A stretch of 64,000 nucleotides of DNA from JBDHWI01 sp964590135 (lineage in GTDB: Bacteria; Chloroflexota; Anaerolineae; J036; Brachytrichaceae). Positions within the stretch are counted from its first letter, which is position 1. Each line of letters begins with the position of its first letter. This document shows positions 50,869 through 60,243 of the stretch, in pieces. A program made the translations under genes and the position numbers. The stretch is taken from contig CAZPVX010000006.1 of NCBI GenBank assembly GCA_964590135.1, positions 62,001-126,000 on the forward strand, given 5' to 3'. The notes below the pieces were generated by a model. That model was not told the origin of the DNA. It made no database searches and saw only the letters and a list, made by a program, of their open reading frames with translations.

Positions 50869-51444
50869 ATGAACCAGAATAACCCCGCAACGCCCACCGC
50901 CACGCCGGCAGCGGAGACGCCTTTCGACTGCCCAGGCAATTACATCGCGCCCATTCCATCCACCTTGCGCTGTTCCAAATGCAATCGCGTGCTGGCGGTG
51001 AAGGACGCGGTGCGCACGCCGACCGGTCACGTCTGCCCGTACTACGTCAAATCTCGCGTGGCGACGTTTTACAACGCGCAGCCGCAGCATTACATCGTGG
51101 CCGCACTGATCGCATTTGTATTGGGCATCGGCGTCGGCATTGCGCTGCAACTGATCGGTCGCATCGGCTTCTTTGCGCTCATCCTGACGATCCTTGTTGG
51201 GCCGGCAGCCGGCGGGCTGGTGGCCGAGGCGGTGCGCCGCGCGCTGAAAGCGATGGGCAACGCGCGCGGGCAATACATCTGGCTGACGGCAGCCATCGCG
51301 ATGGCTGTCGGCGCAGCATTCTTCACGGTGTTGCCGCCGCTGTTTGCGTTGCTCGCTGGCTCACCCGGGTTCATCTTCGCGCTCATCCCGCTCGCCGGCC
51401 TGGTCATGGCTGTCGGCGCGCTGGTGGCGCGGATGCGCTATTGA
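50869..51444 (+). CDS. Zinc-ribbon membrane protein
   Basis: A 191-residue protein; no named family recognised. An N-terminal disordered Pro/Thr-rich stretch is followed by a possible zinc ribbon (CSKCNRVLAVKDAVRTPTGHVCPYY, about 34-58) with two Cys before and one Cys after. Four membrane segments follow (about 74-93, 98-116, 135-157, 163-185). The layout resembles small bacterial proteins of unknown role with a cytoplasmic zinc finger. It is transcribed alone. Confidence 0.65.
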   Translation: MNQNNPATPTATPAAETPFDCPGNYIAPIPSTLRCSKCNRVLAVKDAVRTPTGHVCPYYVKSRVATFYNAQPQHYIVAALIAFVLGIGVGIALQLIGRIGFFALILTILVGPAAGGLVAEAVRRALKAMGNARGQYIWLTAAIAMAVGAAFFTVLPPLFALLAGSPGFIFALIPLAGLVMAVGALVARMRY

Positions 51445-51531
51445 GCTTGCGCGCCTGTCATCGCTCATTGCACAACTGCGCAGCACAGTAACGATGAACG
51501 GTGAATGGATGCGTTTCGCCACTTGATTTCG

Positions 51532-52506
51532 TCAGCCTGACAACTCATCTTCGATATGCGCGCGGATGACGTCGGCGAAGTTGACATCAGCGCGCATGCC
51601 GAGCGATTTGCCAAGATCTGCCGTGAACGCCGGCGGCCAGCCGAGCATGAGCTTTTCGATGAAGGGGTCGCGTTCGAACTTTACGCGCGCAGCGGCCTCA
51701 TCGCCGGCCACCTCGCGCAGCGCTTCCACCATCCCGCCCACGCTCACCGTCATACCCGGCACGTTGATCGAGCGGGTGTGGCTGAAGCGCGACGCCGGCA
51801 ACTCATGCCCGACGATCAGATTTGCAATCGCCCTGCGCGGCGAAAGCAACCACGCGCGCAGATCGGGCTGCACCGGACAGATGGCATCCGCCCCGCTCAG
51901 CGGCTCGCGGATGATGCCGCTGAGGAAGCTCGACGCGGCGCGATTGGGCCTGCCGGGCCGCACGCTGATGGTGGGCAGGCGCAGCGCGCGCCCATCCATG
52001 AAGCCTTTGCGCGTCATGTCGTTCAAAAGAAACTCGCCAATGGCTTTCTGCGCGCCGTAGCTATTTTGCGGGGTTAACGCCTGATCGTCCGGCACAGGTT
52101 CGGGCAGGGGGCCACCGAACACTGCCAGCGAACTGGTGAACACGATTTTCGGTGGCGCCGGCAAATGCCGGGCAGCCTCGAACAGTGCGCGCGTGCCATC
52201 CACATTGACCCGCATGCCGATGTCGAAGTTCTGCTCGGCTTCGCCACTGACCACCGCAGCGAAGTGGAAGATGCTGTCGGTGTCGTTGCCCAACGCGCGC
52301 TGTATATCAGCCGGGTCGGCGATATCGCCGGCCATCGCCCAAACCCGTGGATCGACGATGCGATTGGCCTCAACCACATCGAACAGCCGGATGCTTGTGA
52401 TCTCGCGCTCATGCCCCTGCGCATCGGTCAGCGCACCGCGCTTCAGCAACGCCGCGCATAGTTTTGTTCCCAGAAAGCCGGCCCCGCCAGTGATGAGGAT
52501 ATTCAT
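51532..52506 (-). CDS. NAD-dependent epimerase/dehydrogenase (DenD-like)
   Basis: A 324-residue extended SDR from ATG 52506. The cofactor loop is ITGGAGFLGTKL (about 4-15) and the active site is YGAQKAIGE (YxxxK) with Ser in VFTSSLAVFGG. The pattern AAVVSGEAEQNFDIGMRVNVDGTR and LPTISVRPGRPNRAASSFLSGIIREP resembles D-erythronate dehydrogenases, but substrate identification from sequence is not possible. It lies between a zinc-ribbon membrane gene and the regulator at 52666, convergent with the former and divergent from the latter. Confidence 0.8.
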   Translation of the reverse strand: MNILITGGAGFLGTKLCAALLKRGALTDAQGHEREITSIRLFDVVEANRIVDPRVWAMAGDIADPADIQRALGNDTDSIFHFAAVVSGEAEQNFDIGMRVNVDGTRALFEAARHLPAPPKIVFTSSLAVFGGPLPEPVPDDQALTPQNSYGAQKAIGEFLLNDMTRKGFMDGRALRLPTISVRPGRPNRAASSFLSGIIREPLSGADAICPVQPDLRAWLLSPRRAIANLIVGHELPASRFSHTRSINVPGMTVSVGGMVEALREVAGDEAAARVKFERDPFIEKLMLGWPPAFTADLGKSLGMRADVNFADVIRAHIEDELSG

Positions 52507-52665
52507 GCTGAGGGAGTGTAGACCCACTCGCAAGTCGATCCTGGATGGCAGATTCGAGACGTGCATCCAGAATCAGCAGGCTGCAATTCAAAATCTCTCA
52601 TATTCCATTCACAACCCACTCACGACCCTTTCTGATACTCAGCCGCAGTAGCACGGAGCTTGAAG

Positions 52666-53361
52666 ATGGCAGTCACCACGTTGCTCGTCGTCGACGACGA
52701 TCCCAAAGCCACCGACATGCTGCGCCGCACGCTGATCTATGAAGGTTTCCGCGTGATCACCGCGGCGAACGGCGTGGATGCGCTGGCGGCTGCGCGTGAC
52801 CGACAACCAGCACTGATGATCCTCGATTGGAACATGCCAATCATGGATGGGCCGGCCACCTTGCGCCGGCTGCGCGAAGAAAATGGCATCCCAGTGCTGA
52901 TGCTCACTGGCCGCGATGCGCTTGCCGACAAAGTCGGCGCGTTGGAGATGGGCGCAGATGATTACCTCGTCAAGCCATTTTCGCCGGAGGAGTTGATTGC
53001 GCGCGTGCGGGCGCTGTTGCGGCGCGCCTCGCAGGATAATGCCGGCATCTCACTGGAAATTGGCAACTTGACCTTTGATCCGAAGCTGCGCGAGGTGACG
53101 CGCGCCGGCCGGCGCATCAGCCTTTCGCCGCGCGAGCATGATCTGATGGTGTATTTCATGCAGCGCCCCTGTCTGGTGCTGAAGCGCGAGCAACTGCTGC
53201 GCGACGTGTGGGGCTATGACTTCGGCGGAGACGATGGCGTGCTGGATGTCTACATTGGCTACCTGCGCGCCAAGCTCGAGGCTGCCGGCGAGCCGCGTAT
53301 CATCCACACCGTGCGTCACGTCGGCTACGTCTTGAAAATGCCGGATGATTCTGTCATGTAG
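52666..53361 (+). CDS. OmpR/PhoB-family response regulator
   Basis: A 231-residue two-component regulator from ATG 52666, with GGAG upstream. The receiver domain (about 4-118) has acidic Asp10-12, phosphoacceptor Asp54, Thr82 and Lys104 (DYLVKPF). The winged-helix DNA-binding domain (about 130-228) contains RRISLSPREHDLMVYF and LDVYIGYLRAKLE. The cognate kinase starts 24 nt downstream. The regulated genes are unknown. Confidence 0.95.
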   Translation: MAVTTLLVVDDDPKATDMLRRTLIYEGFRVITAANGVDALAAARDRQPALMILDWNMPIMDGPATLRRLREENGIPVLMLTGRDALADKVGALEMGADDYLVKPFSPEELIARVRALLRRASQDNAGISLEIGNLTFDPKLREVTRAGRRISLSPREHDLMVYFMQRPCLVLKREQLLRDVWGYDFGGDDGVLDVYIGYLRAKLEAAGEPRIIHTVRHVGYVLKMPDDSVM

Positions 53362-53385
53362 CCAGCATGCGTTATTGCTAAAAGC

Positions 53386-54777
53386 ATGTCCATGCGATTG
53401 CGTTTGGCCCTCTTGTTCAGCCTGGTGCTGATCGTCGCCCTCGCCGGCTTCGGCCTGGGGGCGCATGTGGCTGTGCAGCGCATGACGCGCGAAGCGACGG
53501 CGCGTGAGCTAGAGGCGCAGGCGCAGCAACTCATCTCAGCCAACCCTCTGCAAACCACGGACGTCCGACCGCGCACGATCAACGATGACAACGCAGCCAC
53601 GCTGGTGCGCCTGCAAACCTTCATCCCTGGTTGCCCCATCGAAGACGAAGAAACCCTGATCGAGCGCTACGCTCTCGACGGCCGCATGTTGCCAATCAGC
53701 AGCGCCGGCATCCTCGCGGTGCAGGCGGGTCAATCATGGCTGGAGATGGCCAGCATCCTCAACAATCCACACCTGATCTTCAGCCAGCCCATCCTTGAGA
53801 ACGAGCGATTGGTCGGGGTGGCGCAGGTGGCGAAGCCAATCGGCGATCAAGAGCGCATGTTGGTTGCGCTGCGAGATGGATTGGTGTTTGGCGGCGGCGC
53901 AGCCATCGTGATGATCTTTGGGTTGATGTGGGTGCTGGCCGGCGCAGCGCTGCGCCCGATCAAACGGCTGGCGTCCGAAGCGCAGACGATCACTTCGCGC
54001 AAGGACTTTTCGCGCCGGCTCGACAACCCCATCAGCGACGACGAGTTGGGGCGCATGGTCGGCGCGCTCAATACAATGCTGGCAGAATTGCACACTGCCT
54101 ATCAACAGACAGAGACACAGCGCGATTTTGTGGCTGACGTGTCACATGAGTTGCGCGCTCCGCTCACCACCGTGCGCGGCAACCTCGCGCTGCTGCAGCG
54201 CGATCCGCCCATGGATGCAGCCGAGCACCGCATCGTGCTGCGCGATGCGGTCGATGAGATCGAGCGCATGACGCGGCTGGTGAATGAGTTGCTGCTGTTG
54301 GCGCGCACAAACTCCTCGCAGCCGATGCGCCTGATGGCAGTGGATGTGCCTGCGCTTGCATCGAGTGCGCGACGCAAAGCGATGGCATTGGCGCGCGGCC
54401 GGCCGATCGCCCTGCAAACCGCGCGCGACGATATTTTCGCGCTGGCCAACCCCGATGCGCTGAGCCAGATATTGCTGATTTTGCTGGATAACGCGACCAA
54501 ATTCACGCCGGCGCAAGGCCGCGTGTGGCTCAGCGTAGACGCCGACGATCAGCGCGTCAGCATCAGCGTGCACGACAGCGGCGCCGGCATTCCACTCGAA
54601 GCCCAACCGCATATCTTCGAGCGCTTCTATCGCGCCGACGCTTCCCATCCTGGCAACGGACTTGGCCTCACCATCGCACACGGGTTGGCGCGCGCCCAGG
54701 CTGGCGAAATCACTGTGCGCAGTGTGCCCGGTCAGGGCAGCGTGTTCACTGTGTCACTGCCGGTCGCTGACGTGTAA
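53386..54777 (+). CDS. HAMP sensor histidine kinase
   Basis: A 463-residue membrane histidine kinase paired with the upstream regulator. An N-terminal membrane segment (about 7-28), an extracytoplasmic sensor (about 29-165), a second membrane segment (about 166-187) and a HAMP linker (about 188-240) precede HisKA with phosphorylated His254 in VSHELRAPLTTVRGN. The ATPase domain has the N box LLDNATKF, the G1 box DSGAGIP and the G2 box GNGLGL. The sensed signal is unknown. Confidence 0.95.
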   Translation: MSMRLRLALLFSLVLIVALAGFGLGAHVAVQRMTREATARELEAQAQQLISANPLQTTDVRPRTINDDNAATLVRLQTFIPGCPIEDEETLIERYALDGRMLPISSAGILAVQAGQSWLEMASILNNPHLIFSQPILENERLVGVAQVAKPIGDQERMLVALRDGLVFGGGAAIVMIFGLMWVLAGAALRPIKRLASEAQTITSRKDFSRRLDNPISDDELGRMVGALNTMLAELHTAYQQTETQRDFVADVSHELRAPLTTVRGNLALLQRDPPMDAAEHRIVLRDAVDEIERMTRLVNELLLLARTNSSQPMRLMAVDVPALASSARRKAMALARGRPIALQTARDDIFALANPDALSQILLILLDNATKFTPAQGRVWLSVDADDQRVSISVHDSGAGIPLEAQPHIFERFYRADASHPGNGLGLTIAHGLARAQAGEITVRSVPGQGSVFTVSLPVADV

Positions 54778-54821
54778 GGTCGACTCAGGATATTCGTGCT
54801 GCTTGGCTGGCAGCGCCCCGT

Positions 54822-55943
54822 TCAGCTTTGCAGTTCCGTCTCGTTGCGGCTCTTCGTTGAAGGCAAATCCAGCATCGACAAGCGGTAGCCAAGATTTTTA
54901 TCGCACAGCGCGAGCAAGTCTTTGGCGATTCCGTTGCGCGCAATCGTGATCTTCACGTTGTGGCCGGCAACTTGGCCCAGCTTCGCACTCGCCTGCTCCA
55001 CGTCACACAGCGCACCCACGATCAACTCGCGCGGACATTCGCGCCCATAGTGCGCCAGCAGGAATGCAGTGACATCGCCGGCGAAAGGCAGCACACGCAT
55101 GCCCAGCACCGCGCCGGCCTTGATGCGCAAAATGCCGGCGAATTCCGTCACGCCATCGAAGCAGATCACATCCTGATCGTGCGCCACATCGCGCTCGACA
55201 ATCTGCAACACCAGAGCGCGCTCCAGCACCTGCAACTGCTCCTTGATGCGGCTGGCGCGCTCGAATTCCAGCCGCTCAGCATGCATCAACATGCGCCGGC
55301 GCATCTCGTGCACCACGCTCATCGTTGGCCGCGTCAGAAACCGCTCTGCCCGCCGCACAGCCAGCAGGTAATCGGCCTGGGTGATGAGGTTCTCGCATGG
55401 CGCGCTGCACTTGTGCATGTGCAGCAACAGGCAGGCGCGGCGCGGCATGGGATTGCACTCGCGCAGCATGAAGGCCTCATTGACGTATTCCATCAGCGTG
55501 TCGCGGAAGCGCCGGCTGGGGTATGGCCCGAACCTCCTCTCGACAGCATCATCACCCAGCCCATCCAGCGCCCGATTTGTGCGATGTTTCTTGAATGGCG
55601 CAAAGCGCGGGTAGTCCTCGTGCGTCTTGACGATGTAGTGATAGCCCTCATCTTCGGATTTGAGCAGCACGTTGAAGCGCGGGCGATACAGCTTGATCAG
55701 GTTGTTCTCTAGGATCAAACTTTCGATTTCATGGTTGACAAGGATCACCTCGATGTCGCATACCCGTTCGATCAGCCGGCGCGTGCGGCGGTGTTTGCGG
55801 CCATGCTGGAAATACGACGCCAGCCGCTTGCGCAACGCCTTCGCCTTGCCGACATAGATCACCTTGCCATTCATGTCCTTGAACAGATAGCAACCCGGCG
55901 TGAGCGGGTATTGGCGCGGGTGAAAGGTGAAATCGGCGGACAT
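54822..55943 (-). CDS. UvrC-like GIY-YIG protein lacking the C-terminal nuclease
   Basis: A 373-residue protein matching the N-terminal half of UvrC. A GIY-YIG domain (about 14-95, with GCYLFKDMNGKVIYVGKAKALRKRL), a cysteine cluster (C175, C183, C192, C196 region: ECNPMPRRACLLLHMHKCSAPC) and a UVR motif (about 205-245) are present. Only the start of the RNase H-like part follows (DVICFDGVTEFAGILRIKAG). Standard UvrC is about 600 residues and has a C-terminal endonuclease and helix-hairpin-helix, both missing here. The stop lies 44 nt from the next gene, leaving no room for more. Confidence 0.85.
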   Translation of the reverse strand: MSADFTFHPRQYPLTPGCYLFKDMNGKVIYVGKAKALRKRLASYFQHGRKHRRTRRLIERVCDIEVILVNHEIESLILENNLIKLYRPRFNVLLKSEDEGYHYIVKTHEDYPRFAPFKKHRTNRALDGLGDDAVERRFGPYPSRRFRDTLMEYVNEAFMLRECNPMPRRACLLLHMHKCSAPCENLITQADYLLAVRRAERFLTRPTMSVVHEMRRRMLMHAERLEFERASRIKEQLQVLERALVLQIVERDVAHDQDVICFDGVTEFAGILRIKAGAVLGMRVLPFAGDVTAFLLAHYGRECPRELIVGALCDVEQASAKLGQVAGHNVKITIARNGIAKDLLALCDKNLGYRLSMLDLPSTKSRNETELQS

Positions 55944-56033
55944 CGCTATTCGTCAAGAACAAATGATCGACCATTGTGCAGGACTCGTCAATAGCGGACA
56001 AAACGCCGCCGCGTGCGTTACAGTTGACGCCTT

Positions 56034-56915
56034 GTGACACCAACTTCTGCTGCATCGAGCCAGCGGCTCGACGCCCTGCGCGATGGCGCGCTCATCGTGA
56101 TCGGCTCAATCATCCAGGCGCTGTCGGTGGTGATGTTTCTCGCGCCGGCAGACCTCGCCCCCGGCGGCATCAGCGGCCTCGCGCTCATCCTCAACCGCGC
56201 CCTGCCCTTCACGCTCAGCATCGGTGTTTGGATCTGGGTCTTGAACGTGCCGCTGCTGGGGTTGGGCATTCGCTATCTTGGCGGGTGGCGATTCCTCATT
56301 CGAACGATCGTCGTGGTGGCGCTGTATTCCGGCTTCACCGCGTTGTTTGAGCGCTTGGAGATTCAGCGCGTGACGAATGATGTGCTGCTGAACACCCTGT
56401 TCGGCGGGATCATCGGCGGCGTCGGCGCCGGCCTGGTCTTCCGCGCGCAGGCCACCACTGGCGGCACCGACATTCTGGCGCTGCTGCTGGTGCGCCTGCG
56501 CAGTGTGCCCCTCAGCCAGAGCTACCTCATCACCGATGTCGCAGTGATCGTGCTCGCCGGCGTCACCTTCGGCTGGGAGAAAGCGCTCTACGCCATCATC
56601 GCGCTCTATGTCGGTGGCGTGGTTGCCGAGACGATCAGCGAGGGCGTGCATATCAGCCGCACTGCCACCATCATCACCCAACAGCCCGACGCAGTGGCGC
56701 AAGCGGTGATGACCGTGATGGGGCGCGGCGTGACGCGCTGGGCCGGCACTGGCGCCTATACTGGCGCAGATCGACCCATCCTGTTCATCGTCATCAGCCG
56801 CGCCGAGACCGCCACGCTGAAATCCATCGTTGCAAAGGTCGATCCACATGCCTTCGTCGTCATCGGCCAGGCGCAGGAAGTGTATGGTGAAGGCTTCAGA
56901 CGGTTCGAGCGTTGA
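56034..56915 (+). CDS. YitT/DUF2179-family membrane protein
   Basis: A 293-residue protein starting at GTG 56034. Five or so membrane segments cover about 18-175, with the family's LAPADLAPGGISGLALILN and FGGIIGGVGAGLVFRAQATTGGTDILALLL. The C-terminal soluble DUF2179 domain (about 205-290) has GVTRWAGTGAYTGADRPILFIVISR. Function is not established; YitT proteins are common in many bacteria and lack a confirmed substrate. It is convergent with the GH5 lipoprotein gene, 7 nt away. Confidence 0.88.
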   Translation: MTPTSAASSQRLDALRDGALIVIGSIIQALSVVMFLAPADLAPGGISGLALILNRALPFTLSIGVWIWVLNVPLLGLGIRYLGGWRFLIRTIVVVALYSGFTALFERLEIQRVTNDVLLNTLFGGIIGGVGAGLVFRAQATTGGTDILALLLVRLRSVPLSQSYLITDVAVIVLAGVTFGWEKALYAIIALYVGGVVAETISEGVHISRTATIITQQPDAVAQAVMTVMGRGVTRWAGTGAYTGADRPILFIVISRAETATLKSIVAKVDPHAFVVIGQAQEVYGEGFRRFER

Positions 56916-56922
56916 TGCAAAA

Positions 56923-58038
56923 TCACTGTGGGATCAGCGCGCTGTGAATCGGCTCGACCCATTGATTTTTCTCGCGGTCAAACACGCCGAAGCCGGCGCC
57001 AAATTCCCAATACGCCCAGCCAAAGCCGCGCTGCTCTGCTGCGCGCGCCACATAGCTCGTCCATCGATGGCGCGATTCCATGTCGGCATGTTTGCCGTAT
57101 GAGCCAAACTCACCCATCCAGATCGGAATCTGATTTTCACGACCCCACTTGGCGACTTGATCCATGTCGAAATCGACATTGACGCGTTCGTTGCTGGTGC
57201 CTTTCCAGGTTGTGCCGATCCAGGCATCGCTGCCGGCAGCCCACTCTGCGCCCTGATGGGTAAACTGAAATGGCAGGTAGTAGTGAAACGTGGCAATGAG
57301 GTGCTGGTCTTTGGGGCGCATCATGCCCTTCAATGCGCTGGGGCCGCCCCAGTCGGCGCCGGTAAACACGACGTTGCGATCGGGATTGCTCTTGCGCACT
57401 TCGGCCAACGCGTCTTCGAAAATGCGCTGCCACAAGCCGGCGGTCAGCGCGTCATGGGGCTCGTTGAGCAGTTCCAGCACCACCGACGCCGGCTTGCCCT
57501 TGTAGCGCTCGCCGATCTGCGCCCATAGCGCGATGAAGCGCTCGCGCTCAGCCTGCGGCTCGATGAAAATTTCATCGTAGTGGTGCATGTTGACCACGAT
57601 GTTCAACCCGCGCCGCACGGCATTGTCAACCGCCCAATCCACGCGCTTGAAAAACATCTCGTCGATGGTAAAAGGCGCCTCACGCAGCGCGTGCGCAGAC
57701 CACTTGGTGGGCAAGCGAATGGTGGCAAATCCACCCTCTTTCACCAGGTCGAAGAAGCGCTCTTCCAGCATCATGCCCCACTCCCCTTCTGTCGGGGCTT
57801 CGAGAGCGTTGCCAAAGTTCACGCCACGCCCCAGCTGTTTGATCTGCTCGAAGGGATCGATGGCCGTGAAGGGTTCAACCTCGATCGGCAAAGCTGCCTG
57901 TGTTTCAGTGGTTGCGGTGGCCTGTGCTGCCGGCGCTGTCGACGCGGTCGGCGAGCGTGGTGGCGGCGCAGCACAGGCAGCAGCACCAGCCAACGCCAAT
58001 CCGCCGGCCAGCATCGTTCTGCGATGAATGCGTTTCAT
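56923..58038 (-). CDS. GH5 endoglucanase-like lipoprotein
   Basis: A 371-residue secreted glycosidase. The N-terminus (MKRIHRRTMLAGGLALAGAAAC) combines an RR pair, suggesting Tat export, with a lipobox whose modified residue would be Cys22. A Thr/Ala/Pro-rich linker (about 23-50) leads to a GH5 barrel with acid/base Glu193 (LELLNEPHD) and nucleophile Glu310 (IWMGEFGSYG). It is probably anchored outside the membrane and attacks beta-1,4-glucan or mannan. It is an extracellular complement to the cytosolic GH130 and GH5 enzymes at 48673-50788. Confidence 0.9.
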   Translation of the reverse strand: MKRIHRRTMLAGGLALAGAAACAAPPPRSPTASTAPAAQATATTETQAALPIEVEPFTAIDPFEQIKQLGRGVNFGNALEAPTEGEWGMMLEERFFDLVKEGGFATIRLPTKWSAHALREAPFTIDEMFFKRVDWAVDNAVRRGLNIVVNMHHYDEIFIEPQAERERFIALWAQIGERYKGKPASVVLELLNEPHDALTAGLWQRIFEDALAEVRKSNPDRNVVFTGADWGGPSALKGMMRPKDQHLIATFHYYLPFQFTHQGAEWAAGSDAWIGTTWKGTSNERVNVDFDMDQVAKWGRENQIPIWMGEFGSYGKHADMESRHRWTSYVARAAEQRGFGWAYWEFGAGFGVFDREKNQWVEPIHSALIPQ

Positions 58039-58106
58039 GGTGAGAGTTTTACTACGAAGTCAAGCGTTCCACATGGCGGCAGCCCCCATGCCTGTCACCC
58101 AAATAA

Positions 58107-58138
58107 AAAACCCCAAGGAAGTCAGCCCTTGGGGTTTT
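58107..58138 (-). terminator. Intrinsic terminator of ftsH
   Basis: A 12-bp stem (AAAACCCCAAGG at 58107-58118, CCTTGGGGTTTT at 58127-58138) around an 8-nt loop is followed on the minus strand by T-rich sequence. It lies 20 nt after the ftsH stop. Confidence 0.9.
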
Positions 58139-58158
58139 GAAACTGCAATCGTCTGCGC

Positions 58159-60024
58159 TTACGCCGCGCTTATCGGCTGGGGTGCGGGCAGCGCCGGCAT
58201 CCCCATCACCTGACGAAATTCTGAGTTGTCCAACGTCTCGCGCTCCAACAGCGCCTTCGCCACCGACACCAACTTCTCGCGATTGTCACTCAGCAGTTGC
58301 TTGCTGCGGTTGTAAGCGCGGATGATGATGTTTGACACCTCGCCGTCGATCTTCTCGGCCACTTTCTCGCTGTAATTGCGGCCTTCGGCAATCTCGCGAC
58401 CCAGGAACACCAGATCGCTGCGCTCGCCGTAGCTCACCGGCCCCAGTTCGTCGCTCATGCCGTAGGAGCGCACCATGGCGCGGGCGATGTTCGATGCGCG
58501 CTCCAGGTCGCTCACCGCGCCGGCGGTCACATCCTGGAAGACAAGCTCTTCGGCAGCGCGGCCGGCCAGCATATAGACCAACTGCGCTTCCATGCGACGC
58601 TTGGTCATCGAGAGCGCGGTCTCATCCTTCTCTGGCGTCAGCCACGTCACACCGCCGGCCTGGCCACGCGGCACGATCGTCACCTTCTGCACGGCGATCT
58701 CAGCTTCGGGCGTGAGGGCTGCGGCTACTGCATGGCCGGCCTCATGATATGCCACCACTTCCTTCTCGCGCGGCGACATCAGCCGGCTGCGGCGCTCTGG
58801 CCCCAGCGCCACTTTCTCGATGGCTTCCTGCAACTCAGTCTGGCCAATCTCGGCCTTGCCGCTGCGAGCCGTCAGAATGGCTGCTTCGTTGACCAGGTTC
58901 TCCAAGTCGGCGCCGGTGAAGCCTGGTGTCTGGCGCGCAATCACAGTCAGATCGGTATCGAGGCGCAGCGGCTTGCCGCGCGTGTGCACCTTCAAAATCG
59001 CCTCGCGGCCCTTGACGTCAGGCGCATCCACCGTCACGCGGCGATCGAAGCGGCCCGGGCGCAGCAGCGCCGGGTCGAGGATGTCAGGGCGGTTGGTGGC
59101 CGCCGTGATGATGACATTGGTGTCGGTGTTGAAGCCATCCATCTCGACGAGCATCTGGTTCAATGTTTGCTCGCGCTCATCGTTGCCGCCACCCAGGCCG
59201 GCGCCGCGCTGGCGGCCCACCGCGTCGATCTCGTCGATGAAGACGATGCACGGGGCAGCCTTCTTGGCCTGATCGAACAAATCGCGCACACGGCTGGCGC
59301 CAACGCCGACGAACAGTTCGACAAACTCCGAGCCAGACAGGCTGAAGAACGGCACGCCGGCCTCGCCGGCAACCGCCTTCGCCAGCAACGTCTTGCCGGA
59401 ACCAGGCGGCCCAACCAGCAGCACCCCCTTGGGAATGCGCGCGCCAAGTTGGATGAATTTCTCGGGATTCTTGAGAAACTCGACCACCTCGACCAGTTCC
59501 TGCTTGGCCTCATCGCAGCCGGCGACGTCGGCAAACGTCACGACCGGATTCTCGCTGGTCATGCGCCGCGCGCGGCTGCGACCAAAGCTGAAGGCTTGAT
59601 CAGCGCCGCTTTGGGCGCGCCGCATGGTGAACAGGAAGAAGCCGCCGATCAGCAACAGCGGCAGCAGATAGATCATCGCGCCGGCGATCTGGGTGATGAA
59701 CGGGACTGATTCGACCTGATACGACACGCCGGCCAGCTCATCCTGGGTCACACCGAAGTTGCGCAGCAACTGGCTGGCATCGATGTTGGTTTCCTTGTTG
59801 GCAAGGATCGGCGTGGTGTTGTCTTTGCGCACTGCGCGCATGGTCGAGCCATCCGCCGAAATCATGATCTGGCTGACATTACCCGCCTTGATCTCGCGCA
59901 CGAGTTGCGACATGTCGGAGGATTCAGCGCGGCGGGTAGTGGTGGCAAATTGCATCACCGCATAGGCGATCACCAGAGTAATCAGGATGATCGGGATGAT
60001 GTTATTCCTCAGGCTTTTGGGCAT
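58159..60024 (-). CDS. ftsH: ATP-dependent zinc metalloprotease FtsH
   Basis: Membrane-anchored AAA+ protease that degrades misassembled membrane proteins and some regulators. The 621-residue protein has two membrane segments (about 8-26, 112-133) flanking a small periplasmic domain, Walker A GPPGSGKT (205-212), Walker B CIVFIDEID (259-267), the arginine-finger region RPGRFDRR and the zinc motif HEAGH (427-431). The start is ATG 60024. The neighbouring upstream gene is a divergent histidine kinase at 60244; the 219-nt gap shows no clear promoter for either. Confidence 0.98.
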   Translation of the reverse strand: MPKSLRNNIIPIILITLVIAYAVMQFATTTRRAESSDMSQLVREIKAGNVSQIMISADGSTMRAVRKDNTTPILANKETNIDASQLLRNFGVTQDELAGVSYQVESVPFITQIAGAMIYLLPLLLIGGFFLFTMRRAQSGADQAFSFGRSRARRMTSENPVVTFADVAGCDEAKQELVEVVEFLKNPEKFIQLGARIPKGVLLVGPPGSGKTLLAKAVAGEAGVPFFSLSGSEFVELFVGVGASRVRDLFDQAKKAAPCIVFIDEIDAVGRQRGAGLGGGNDEREQTLNQMLVEMDGFNTDTNVIITAATNRPDILDPALLRPGRFDRRVTVDAPDVKGREAILKVHTRGKPLRLDTDLTVIARQTPGFTGADLENLVNEAAILTARSGKAEIGQTELQEAIEKVALGPERRSRLMSPREKEVVAYHEAGHAVAAALTPEAEIAVQKVTIVPRGQAGGVTWLTPEKDETALSMTKRRMEAQLVYMLAGRAAEELVFQDVTAGAVSDLERASNIARAMVRSYGMSDELGPVSYGERSDLVFLGREIAEGRNYSEKVAEKIDGEVSNIIIRAYNRSKQLLSDNREKLVSVAKALLERETLDNSEFRQVMGMPALPAPQPISAA

Positions 60025-60243
60025 CTTTTGGTAAACCTCGTACTAACGATAGCCAATCTTCGATTCAGTGCATTAGTTCGGCAATAGAGCAGCCGGCGAT
60101 TTGACGATTTTCCCCTCGGGTCTCACTGCGCAAACACGAACATCCATGTCTTTTCAGACCCCGTAAACTAACATTCCTATATTAGTCTGGGGTGAGACTC
60201 AGTCAGGTAGTATAAAGCAGCACACTGCCACCCGACAAAACCT

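Noticed and set aside
58732..59709. Plus-strand open frame of 325 codons over ftsH
   Set aside because: Antisense shadow of the ftsH AAA+ domain.
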